DNA of 20,321 nt from JAFALX01 sp050734185 (lineage in GTDB: Bacteria > Chloroflexota > Dormibacteria > Aeolococcales > Aeolococcaceae): contig JBOHUE010000066.1 of the NCBI GenBank assembly GCA_050734185.1, positions 1 through 20,321 on the forward strand, read 5' to 3'. The notes under the pieces are model-generated. The model saw only the letters and a program-made list of their open reading frames with translations, did not search any database and had not been told where the DNA came from. Below, piece after piece: positions 14,729 to 20,321 of the stretch. Positions within the stretch are counted from its first letter, which is position 1. Every line of letters begins with the position of its first letter. The translations under genes were made by a program, and so were the position numbers.

Positions 14729-15636
14729 GCGCGGGCATGCTGCCTGACCCGATCGTTCTCGTTGCCGGGGTTGCCGTTGCGCTCGCGTGCGGTCTCGCCC
14801 TGTCAGCCCTCGTCCTCGGTGCGACGCTGCCCGCACGGCGTTGGAGGGTCGCTCCGTTGCTCGATCGCGAGCGGGACCTGGCGGCTGAGCTCGGAGTCTC
14901 CTGGCGCGCGTGGCTCGTCGCGCGGGTCGCGAGCATCGGCCTGGCCGCGGTGCTCGGTCTAATCTCCGGCGTCTGGCTGCTCGTCCCGGGGCTCGCGGCC
15001 GCTGCCTTCGCCGGCGGTCGTTTCATCGCCGCCGGTCCGGCCGCGCGCCGCCGGCTGCGCATGGAGCGAGCGTTTCTTGCGCAGCTCCGTGTCCTGCGCG
15101 AGCGTATGGCGCTGGCGCACCAGTCCCTCGACACCGCGCTGCTCGAACTTGCCGCCGAACCACCGCGAGAGCTCGCCGTCGTGCTGGCTCCTCTTCGCGG
15201 GGGCGGGACCATGGCAGAGAACATCGCGGCTTGTGGCGACCAGTCGCGGTCACCACTCATCGAGGGCGGGTGTGCCGTTCTTCTGTGGGCGCGCACGCGA
15301 AGCCTCGACGCGTTGATCGACGCCATCGATTCGGTGCTGCTGCCCGTTGGCGAGGCGCAGCTCGCTGTCGAGGAGGAGTCGCTGGTCACCTTGACGCAGC
15401 AGCGTGCGGTGATCTTTGCGATGGCGGCTCTGATGGCGGTGATGCTCGCGACGCTGCTCCGCGTCGACTCGTTCCGCGCGTACTACGCGACGCCGGTCGG
15501 GACGCTCGTACTTCTCATCGCGCTCGCGCTGTTCGCCGGTCTCACGCTCGCGGTCGGGCGAGTCGTGAGCGTTGCTCGCTGGACGCGCTGGAATCTCCAG
15601 GCGATGCTGCGACACGACGGCGGCCCGCATGCTTGA
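14725..15636 (+). CDS. TadB-like inner membrane platform protein (GspF superfamily)
   Basis: A 303-residue membrane protein. Hydrophobic segments lie near 8-30, 63-95, 229-245 and 257-280. Between them is the cytoplasmic GspF/T2SSF helical domain (about 100-220), with AFLAQLRVLRERMALAHQSLDTAL and a following acidic and Ala-rich helix, the layout of TadB. With TadC it forms the platform that the CpaF ATPase turns or pumps. It has lower sequence signature strength than the ATPase, so the assignment leans on topology and position. Start GTG 14725 forms a GTGA overlap with cpaF; ATG 14737, after GCGGG, is an alternative. It overlaps tadC by eight bases. Confidence 0.8.
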   Translation: MSAGMLPDPIVLVAGVAVALACGLALSALVLGATLPARRWRVAPLLDRERDLAAELGVSWRAWLVARVASIGLAAVLGLISGVWLLVPGLAAAAFAGGRFIAAGPAARRRLRMERAFLAQLRVLRERMALAHQSLDTALLELAAEPPRELAVVLAPLRGGGTMAENIAACGDQSRSPLIEGGCAVLLWARTRSLDALIDAIDSVLLPVGEAQLAVEEESLVTLTQQRAVIFAMAALMAVMLATLLRVDSFRAYYATPVGTLVLLIALALFAGLTLAVGRVVSVARWTRWNLQAMLRHDGGPHA

Positions 15637-16528
15637 GGCTCTGCCGTACCTCGCTGCGGCCGCGGCCGCGCTGGCGCTGTGGTGGTTGGGCATAACCCGG
15701 CTCGGCTTGCTTCTCCCCGAGGAGGTGCGCGCATGGCGCAGGCTGGCGTCACTCCGCGGCCATCCGCTCCCTGAATCACGCCTCGAGCGCACTGTGCGGC
15801 GATCGTCGTGGCTGCAGCGCGTGCAGGATGAGCTCGACCTCGATCGCCTCTTGGCACAGGCGAATCGCGCCGACTCGCCCCTCGCGTTTGTGGGAAAGAC
15901 CGTCGCCCTTTCGCTGCTGGTGTTCGGGCTGTGTCTGCTGTCGGACGCGGCGTTCCGCGCTGCCGGCGGCAGCTGGCCCGCACCTCCATGGATCGCGCTT
16001 GCGTTCGGCGCTGCAGTGCTGCCGCTGAGCGTCGCCGATCTGCATATGAGTGCACGCAGGGCTCGCGACGCGACGGCGCGGACGCTTGGCGACATGCTCA
16101 TGCAGGTCGCGGTGATCACTGATACTCGCGGCCTGCAGGTGCACGATGCGATACGTACGTTGTCCCGCTGCGCGCGCGACCCGTCGCTCGCCGGGCTGAT
16201 TGACCAGGAGGCGTATCGCCGCCTCGCGGCAGGCCCCCATCGCAGCACGGTCGAGCTGTACCGAGCGGTTGCGACCGCCTATCGCATCGAGCTGCTCGCC
16301 CAAGTGGCGGACGCGGCTGCCTCCACGAACATCGGTGTGCCCGAGCGCGAGGCTTTCACGCACCTGGCGCTTGCGGTGTACGCGAATCGGCTCAGCGTCG
16401 CGCGCTCCCGCGCAGCGCGCGCCAAGGTCCTCGTCACTCTGCCGGTCGCGGCCATGTTGATCCCGCTGCTTCTCCTTGTCGCCGCTCCGACGTTCCAGTC
16501 GATCAGCAGCGGTCTTGGGGGCGGATGA
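15629..16528 (+). CDS. TadC-like inner membrane platform protein (GspF superfamily)
   Basis: A 299-residue partner of TadB. It has an N-terminal membrane helix (about 4-27), a basic linker, two helices at about 90-135, a cytoplasmic T2SSF domain (about 145-255) and a C-terminal helix (about 270-290). The domain opens with ARTLGDMLMQVAVITDTRGLQVHDAIRTL, which is the familiar early part of TadC T2SSF domains, and closes with ALAVYANRLSVARSRAARAKV before the last helix. ATG 15629 is preferred over an ATG at 15572 because it overlaps tadB by only eight bases and starts directly before the first membrane helix. An ATGA overlap joins it to the next small gene. Confidence 0.8.
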   Translation: MLEALPYLAAAAAALALWWLGITRLGLLLPEEVRAWRRLASLRGHPLPESRLERTVRRSSWLQRVQDELDLDRLLAQANRADSPLAFVGKTVALSLLVFGLCLLSDAAFRAAGGSWPAPPWIALAFGAAVLPLSVADLHMSARRARDATARTLGDMLMQVAVITDTRGLQVHDAIRTLSRCARDPSLAGLIDQEAYRRLAAGPHRSTVELYRAVATAYRIELLAQVADAAASTNIGVPEREAFTHLALAVYANRLSVARSRAARAKVLVTLPVAAMLIPLLLLVAAPTFQSISSGLGGG

Positions 16529-16923
16529 CCACTCTGATCCGTCGCACGCTGCCCGCTCCGGCGTTTGCCATCGCGCTCACGGCTGCCGCGTTGGTGGTGC
16601 TCGGGCAACCCGATCCGGCTGCCGCCGCGAGGTTCTTCGCGGGCGGGGAGCCGACGATCGCAGATGCTGAGGCGGTCGTGTCGCTGATCACCTGGGTCGT
16701 CATCTCAGCGACGGCGATCGCGTGCCTGGCAATATCACTGCGCGCCTTGACACATTCGGATCTCATCACGCGGCGGTCGCGACGTGCCGCGCTCTTCTGC
16801 GCGGCCGGAGTGCTCCTGCTGGGGGTCGCGCTGATACAGCGCAGCCTGCCGGTATCGGTCGACGTCTGCTGCGGCGATGAGCTCACCGCCGCCCACGAGG
16901 CTCAAGCACTTGGCGGCCGCTGA
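16525..16923 (+). CDS. Small three-segment membrane protein, second TrbC/VirB2-like candidate
   Basis: A 132-residue protein I cannot place by sequence. It has a signal-peptide-like N-terminus (basic RR at 6-7, hydrophobic 11-28, then DPAAAARF as possible cleavage site), a helix at about 52-73, a short basic loop (HSDLITRRSRR) and a helix at about 88-105. The tail has a Cys-Cys pair (115-116). This is again the two-helix hairpin of VirB2/TrbC pilins, with a longer C-terminal tail. In ordinary actinobacterial Tad loci the position after tadC holds Flp and TadE pilins; this protein has neither motif. ATG 16525 overlaps tadC as ATGA. Confidence 0.6.
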   Translation: MTTLIRRTLPAPAFAIALTAAALVVLGQPDPAAAARFFAGGEPTIADAEAVVSLITWVVISATAIACLAISLRALTHSDLITRRSRRAALFCAAGVLLLGVALIQRSLPVSVDVCCGDELTAAHEAQALGGR

Positions 16924-18409
16924 CCGGGTACAGCACGCCGTCGTCGTGCTGGTCGAGGATCGAGCCGAAGCCGCGACGCTTGCGGGCGTGATCGAGGATG
17001 TGGTCGATGCCGAGTCCACCGTGACGCGCATCCCGCCCGTCGCGAGCCCTGCGTTCTTCGCTGACGCTCAGGCGGCCGCCGATCTGGACCGCTGGTGGAA
17101 TGCCGCGATTCCCCCGGGCGCCGTGCCGCTGTACGTGCTCGACTTCAATCCAGCGATCGTGCCGTGGCTGAGCGGCCTCGACGGCAGCTTCATCGTCCGT
17201 GGCTGCCCGCCCGAGCTCGCGGACGATCGGGACATGGCGGTGGATGCGATCAGCGCCGCGACCCCACTCGAGTTCGCAGCACACGTCCTGCGTCACCTCG
17301 CGACGGCCGGCGGCTGCGACGCGGAGGAGGCCGAGGGGCTCCTCGCCTTCGCGCAGGCCACGCGGCCGGCCGCCATCCCAACGAACGGGCATGCCCCCGA
17401 CCCCTTCGAGCTTCTCGCCTCGATGCCGCCGCCGCCGCCTCCGCCGCCGCCGCCTGCGCCTTTCGACGCACCGATTGCGGGCGGCATCCACGGTCGGTTC
17501 GACTCCCTCGCGCCCGTGCAGGACACGCCGGCCACCAACGGCACGCGCCGCAGTCTTGGGGAGTTGCTCCGGCTCCCGTCGCTGCGCACGTTGCGTTCGC
17601 GCGGCGAGCGGTCGGACGATCTCGAACTGGCGCAGGAGCTGGCCCAGCGGGGCTCGACCATCGTCGCAATCGGCTCGCGCAAAGGCGGCGTCGGCAAGAC
17701 GAGCCATGCGGCCGGAATGGCGATCGTGAGCGGGTCCATGCTCGACGCGATCGGTCATCGCGCGGTCATCGTCGATGCCAACGTCGCGAACCCGGATGCT
17801 TGGGGGGTCTTGAACCTGCCGCCGGGGGCCGCCACCGTGCGGGACACCGTCGCGGCTCTCGGTGCGAACCTCGACCCCCCGAGACCCGTGTTTGCCACGA
17901 CGCCCGCGCTGGCCTGCTACCCGGAAGCGCGAGAGTCATCCGAGTACTCGCGGCACGAGATTCGCCTCCTGGCCGCCCACCTTCGCCGCGGATTCACGCT
18001 GGTGGTCGTCGACCTCTCCAACCGCCTTCCCGACCCGACCGGCGGGCCCGAGGCGGCAGCCGCGGCGTACTGGTTGGAGATTGCCGACGTCGTGGTGTTG
18101 CCGACGGCGTGGTCGAAGCAGGACTTCAACGGCGTACTCGACTACCTCGAGCTGCCCGACCTGCCGCCCGCGGTCGTCGCGTACATCACGCCCCGGACGC
18201 GTCGCCATCGCGAGCACCCGCTCACGCAGCGTTATCTCGACGCGATCGCGCAGCAGGCTCGCTCGGTCGTGCAGCTGCCGGACGAGGCCGACGCCGTGCG
18301 CTACGCCGGCATGGCCGGCGTCCCTCTCGACTCTGTCTCGCGCCGGCTGCGGGCGGGATACCGCTCCCTCACCGAGGCGGTCATCCTCGCCGTCGACGCC
18401 GAGCAGTGA
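16877..18409 (+). CDS. CpaE/ParA-family ATPase with N-terminal domain and polyproline linker
   Basis: A 510-residue protein in three parts. Residues about 18-170 form an alpha/beta region (AVVVLVEDRAEAATLAGVIEDV, then PLYVLDFNP) that may be a receiver-like domain, as in CpaE. A run of ten prolines (184-193) starts a flexible linker. Residues about 255-510 are a MinD/ParA ATPase with an intact deviant Walker A, KGGVGKTS (269-276), Walker A' AVIVDAN (Asp300) and LVVVDLSN (Asp379). It should bind ATP, dimerise and probably position the machine at the membrane, in contrast to the degenerate paralogue earlier in the operon. The start is uncertain. ATG 16877 overlaps the previous gene by 47 bases; TTG 16910, nine bases after CGAGG, is a good alternative. 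Confidence 0.82.
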   Translation: MSSPPPTRLKHLAAADRVQHAVVVLVEDRAEAATLAGVIEDVVDAESTVTRIPPVASPAFFADAQAAADLDRWWNAAIPPGAVPLYVLDFNPAIVPWLSGLDGSFIVRGCPPELADDRDMAVDAISAATPLEFAAHVLRHLATAGGCDAEEAEGLLAFAQATRPAAIPTNGHAPDPFELLASMPPPPPPPPPPAPFDAPIAGGIHGRFDSLAPVQDTPATNGTRRSLGELLRLPSLRTLRSRGERSDDLELAQELAQRGSTIVAIGSRKGGVGKTSHAAGMAIVSGSMLDAIGHRAVIVDANVANPDAWGVLNLPPGAATVRDTVAALGANLDPPRPVFATTPALACYPEARESSEYSRHEIRLLAAHLRRGFTLVVVDLSNRLPDPTGGPEAAAAAYWLEIADVVVLPTAWSKQDFNGVLDYLELPDLPPAVVAYITPRTRRHREHPLTQRYLDAIAQQARSVVQLPDEADAVRYAGMAGVPLDSVSRRLRAGYRSLTEAVILAVDAEQ

Positions 18410-18849
18410 GGTCGCTGGCGCGATCCCGATCCACGCGAGCTCGCCTCGCCGACGAGCTTCGCGAGCGCCGGCTGATCGAGTGCCGTCGCGCCGTGGAGGA
18501 GTTCGTGGTCGGCCTCGCGCTGCTCATGTCGGGCCACGAACCCGAGCTCGCTCACTGCGCAACGCGCGGTCTGATCGCTCGCGTTCGCGTGGCACTGGTC
18601 CCGCTGTTGAGCAGCGATGCGATGGTACGGCCCGACTTCGGGTCACATGGTGAGCTTCGTGTCGACGGCGATCTGCTCGATGTCGGGCGACCGGTGACCG
18701 CGTGGGTGGAGTTCGAGGACCGATCGATGCGCCAGGTCGGGGGCCGGCGAATCGCGTCACCGCGCCGGCGCGTGCGCCTCCGCCTGCTCCTGTCGCTGCA
18801 ACCCTGTCAGGTGACGGACATGGCCGCGTCCGTCGCCGACGCGGTGTGA
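18406..18849 (+). CDS. Hypothetical protein of the hybrid operon
   Basis: A 147-residue protein without a family I recognise. It begins with a very basic, Arg-rich stretch (MRSLARSRSTRARL), continues with a helical section (about 18-65, including EEFVVGLALLMSG), and has a beta-rich second half (HGELRVDGDLLDVGRPVTAWVEF) ending in a basic patch RIASPRRRVRLRL. No membrane helix or signal peptide is clear, so it is probably cytoplasmic. The case for a real gene is positional: GTG 18406 makes a GTGA overlap with the ParA-like gene, and its stop makes another GTGA with the next gene. The basic surfaces might bind nucleic acid or membrane lipids, but nothing proves this. Confidence 0.6.
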   Translation: MRSLARSRSTRARLADELRERRLIECRRAVEEFVVGLALLMSGHEPELAHCATRGLIARVRVALVPLLSSDAMVRPDFGSHGELRVDGDLLDVGRPVTAWVEFEDRSMRQVGGRRIASPRRRVRLRLLLSLQPCQVTDMAASVADAV

Positions 18850-19445
18850 CGCCGCTGGGCGAAGAGGGGACACCATCATCGAGCGCGTGGCGCCGGGCCA
18901 CGCAGTATCTGGCCATTCCACTTGGCGGGCTTGCTCCAACGCATCGTCGTGTCGCGCTGCGCGCGCGGCTGTGGCGGCGCTATGACTCGGCCCTCCTGAC
19001 GTCAGCCGGCTTGATTGCAGCCGCGGCTGCGATGCTTGTGGCAACGCTCCCGCGCGCAATCCCCGTGACGTTCCACGGCGCGCATATGCAGATCGGATCG
19101 CTGGTGCTTGATCGCGCGACGGAGTCACCGAGTCCCGGATACACGCTCTATCGCGGCGCTGCAGCCATCCTGGTTTCGGGGCTGGGGCCGCGAGCGCGCT
19201 CCGCAGGCACCGCCTCGGTGTCGGGCCACCGCACCGCCGGCGCCTGCGCGCCCGAATCGCAGCGAGCGGCGCCGCTCATCGACCGCTGCACGTTCACCAT
19301 CGAATCGGCGCGCCTGACATCGCGCGACGTCTTCGACTCGCACAGCGCGACCTGGCGGCGCACGTACTCCGACGGCCGCGCCGTCGTGTTCGAGGACGGG
19401 AGCGCGGCGGTGGCGGCACCGGTCCCCTTGCCCCTCGGCCGCTGA
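18846..19445 (+). CDS. Single-pass membrane protein, last gene of the hybrid operon
   Basis: A 199-residue bitopic protein. A cytoplasmic basic section (about 1-47) is followed by one membrane helix (about 48-68, SALLTSAGLIAAAAAMLVAT) and an outside domain of about 130 residues with two cysteines (ACAPE and DRCTF) that could pair. The topology is that of VirB8/TcpC-type subunits, which type IV systems need and which is otherwise missing here. However, I see no VirB8 sequence signature, and the outside part seems short on helices for that fold. GTG 18846 is chosen for its GTGA overlap; the longer frame from 18702 would lie mostly inside the previous gene. About 130 bases separate it from the next gene. 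Confidence 0.62.
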   Translation: MTPLGEEGTPSSSAWRRATQYLAIPLGGLAPTHRRVALRARLWRRYDSALLTSAGLIAAAAAMLVATLPRAIPVTFHGAHMQIGSLVLDRATESPSPGYTLYRGAAAILVSGLGPRARSAGTASVSGHRTAGACAPESQRAAPLIDRCTFTIESARLTSRDVFDSHSATWRRTYSDGRAVVFEDGSAAVAAPVPLPLGR

Positions 19446-19491
19446 CGCGCGGGGTCTCGGCGGTGTTGGCTGCGACCAGCGGGACCGCGGT

Positions 19492-19499
19492 GCTATAAC
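19492..19499 (+). promoter_or_regulatory. Extended -10 promoter element
   Basis: TGCTATAAC at 19491-19499 contains the extended -10 pattern TGn followed by TATAAC (five of six). The nearest -35-like TTGGCT (19466-19471) is 22 bases away, too far to fit, so the promoter would rely on the extended element. Transcription would start near 19506, giving a leader of about 69 bases. Confidence 0.5.
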
Positions 19500-19515
19500 G
19501 GGCCCTCAGGTCGGT

Positions 19516-19525
19516 GGCACGTGCC
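19516..19525. promoter_or_regulatory. Perfect 10-bp palindrome GGCACGTGCC
   Basis: A perfect palindrome lies about ten bases after the predicted transcription start. It could be an operator for a repressor dimer; in a GC-rich genome a palindrome of this length can also occur by chance. Confidence 0.4.
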
Positions 19526-19565
19526 GTGGAGCCCTCCCCTCCACGTAAAAATTGAGTCCCGGAGG
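19525..19565 (+). other. Possible H-type pseudoknot covering the ribosome binding site
   Basis: A 7-bp hairpin stem (19525-19531 with 19539-19545, CGTGGAG with CTCCACG) has the loop CCCTCCC. Loop bases 19533-19537 (CCTCC) are the exact complement of the GGAGG at 19561-19565, the only ribosome binding site of the following gene. The linker between is A-rich (TAAAAATTGAG). One-base loops on the deep-groove side and a 15-base A-rich crossing strand fit a classical H-type pseudoknot. No known riboswitch is recognised. The hairpin has no T-run, so it is not an ordinary terminator. Confidence 0.4.
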
Positions 19566-19574
19566 CTTCGACGT

Positions 19575-20321
19575 TTGATCGGCAGAGTCGCGGGCTTCTT
19601 CCTGGTGCTGGCAGGCGCCTTCATGGCGGCCGGCACGCTCCCCAACTGGGTTACGCTCCACGTCGACGGCACCGCGCGCACCTACAGCGCGTTCACCATC
19701 GTGCCCAACTACCGCGATGCGATCGTCAGCCTTTCCATCGCGGCGGCCCTGGTGCTGTTCGGGCTCGTGCTCACCATGATCCCGCTGCTACTGGCGCGCG
19801 GGCTGGGCACGCTCGCCGGTCTCGGCGCCGCGGTCTGGGCAGGACTCCTGTACTTCTCGCTCCTGCCGCAGGTGCATTCGCTCATTGCGCCGCCGGCGGC
19901 CGCGCCGAACACGGTGATCGACGAGGGCCTCTTGATCACCGCTGCGGCCGGCTTCTTCGGCCTCATCGCCGCAACGCTCTGCGCGATGGCGCGCCCGCGC
20001 AAGGTGCTCCTCGGACTCGTCGCGCGGCCGCTCGAGGAGGCGGAGCTGGCGACCACGCCGCCGCCGCGTGCGCCCGTCAGACGGCGCGGGACACCGCGCA
20101 CGCTGGAATCGGTCCTCGGGCCGGCGAATCCTGGACAACCAAGGCCGGGGAACGGCAGCAAACCCGCGCCACCGGTCCCGCAGCCGGCGCTCCCCTACGC
20201 CGAGCAGCGGCAACCCGTGCACCAGTCGCCGCCCCCGCAGCCGGCGGCGCAGTCGCACGCCCGCCCGCGCCAGGCACCCGTAGCGCGGCAGCCGCAGATG
20301 GCGCCGCCCCCGGCACCGCGA
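19575..20321 (+). CDS. Four-helix membrane protein with Pro/Gln-rich tail (3' partial)
   Basis: An open frame of 249 codons without a stop, cut by the window end. TTG 19575 is the start that fits GGAGG at 19561-19565 (9-base spacing). Four membrane helices lie at about 6-24, 48-72, 78-97 and 117-138. The first loop (NWVTLHVDGTARTYSAFTI) and the third (HSLIAPPAAAPNTVIDE) would then lie on the same, probably outer, side. From about 139 a cytoplasmic tail rich in Pro, Gln, Ala and Arg runs to the edge, with repeated PQP- and QPxP-type pieces, probably disordered. I do not recognise a family. It has its own promoter-like sequence and is probably not part of the hybrid operon. Confidence 0.7.
   Translation, partial: MIGRVAGFFLVLAGAFMAAGTLPNWVTLHVDGTARTYSAFTIVPNYRDAIVSLSIAAALVLFGLVLTMIPLLLARGLGTLAGLGAAVWAGLLYFSLLPQVHSLIAPPAAAPNTVIDEGLLITAAAGFFGLIAATLCAMARPRKVLLGLVARPLEEAELATTPPPRAPVRRRGTPRTLESVLGPANPGQPRPGNGSKPAPPVPQPALPYAEQRQPVHQSPPPQPAAQSHARPRQAPVARQPQMAPPPAPR

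Noticed and set aside
17423..17462. CCG-rich tract that might be a simple sequence repeat or a CRISPR-like unit
   Set aside because: It encodes the ten-proline linker in frame and has no spacer structure.
17095..18849. Long + strand frame of 584 codons overlapping the ParA-like gene
   Set aside because: Only its last 147 codons (from GTG 18406) look like a gene; the rest is an Arg-rich out-of-frame reading of the ParA-like ATPase.
6750..19445. Reading the operon as an integrated conjugative element
   Set aside because: No relaxase, coupling protein, integrase, attachment repeats or origin of transfer could be found in the window.
19525..19550. Stem-loop after the operon as an intrinsic terminator
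   Set aside because: The stem is followed by a TAAAAATT stretch rather than a T-run, and it lies downstream of a good promoter, which fits a leader structure better.

Overview
The window is high-GC, densely coded DNA, with no rRNA, tRNA, CRISPR array, integrase, relaxase or insertion sequence that I can recognise. The gene content points to a monoderm, actinobacterial-type chromosome (Actinomycetota, or a neighbouring high-GC phylum such as Chloroflexota/Dormibacterota). The evidence is an adenylate cyclase of the mycobacterial Rv1264 architecture, a DsbA-like protein resembling mycothiol-linked Rv2466c, a fused membrane/spermidine-synthase-like protein, frequent GTG starts, and pilus genes without secretin or other outer-membrane parts. 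The phylum is inferred, not shown. No stretch longer than about 300 bases lacks a gene.

Left part (1-6700) holds housekeeping and stress genes. A class III cyclase, a uracil-DNA glycosylase-like protein and a nitronate monooxygenase form a tightly packed + strand run, followed by a small cupredoxin lipoprotein. Convergent to these, on the - strand, lie an HxlR-type regulator and a spermidine-synthase-like membrane protein. The regulator is divergent from a yceI gene followed by a DsbA-family gene; the shared intergenic space has a promoter-like sequence and an inverted repeat. Just downstream of dsbA is a 38-codon ORF with its own ribosome binding site. Its first residues look like the start of an MFS drug exporter, and it appears to be a truncated relic.

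Central and right part (6750-19445) is one unbroken 14-gene + strand series. Eight of its 13 junctions are 4-base ATGA or GTGA overlaps. It joins parts of two kinds of machine. The type IV secretion (conjugation-like) parts are a two-helix pilin-like peptide, a VirB6/TrbL-like multispan protein, a VirB4-like ATPase with an N-terminal VirB3/PrgI-like membrane domain, and a membrane-anchored M23 peptidase. The Tad/Flp pilus parts are a SAF-domain CpaB-like protein, a CpaE/TadZ-like protein with a ruined P-loop, a CpaF/TadA secretion ATPase, TadB, TadC and a second, intact CpaE/ParA-like ATPase. Three small unrecognised proteins and a second TrbC/VirB2-like peptide complete the set. No coupling protein (VirD4), relaxase, Flp/TadE pilin or prepilin peptidase is present. 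I read it as a hybrid VirB4-plus-TadABC envelope machine of unknown cargo or fibre, and it is the main point of interest.

Right edge (19446-20321): an intergenic region with an extended -10 promoter, a 10-base palindrome and a possible pseudoknot that would hide the ribosome binding site precedes a TTG-started four-helix membrane protein with a Pro/Gln-rich tail, cut off by the window end.
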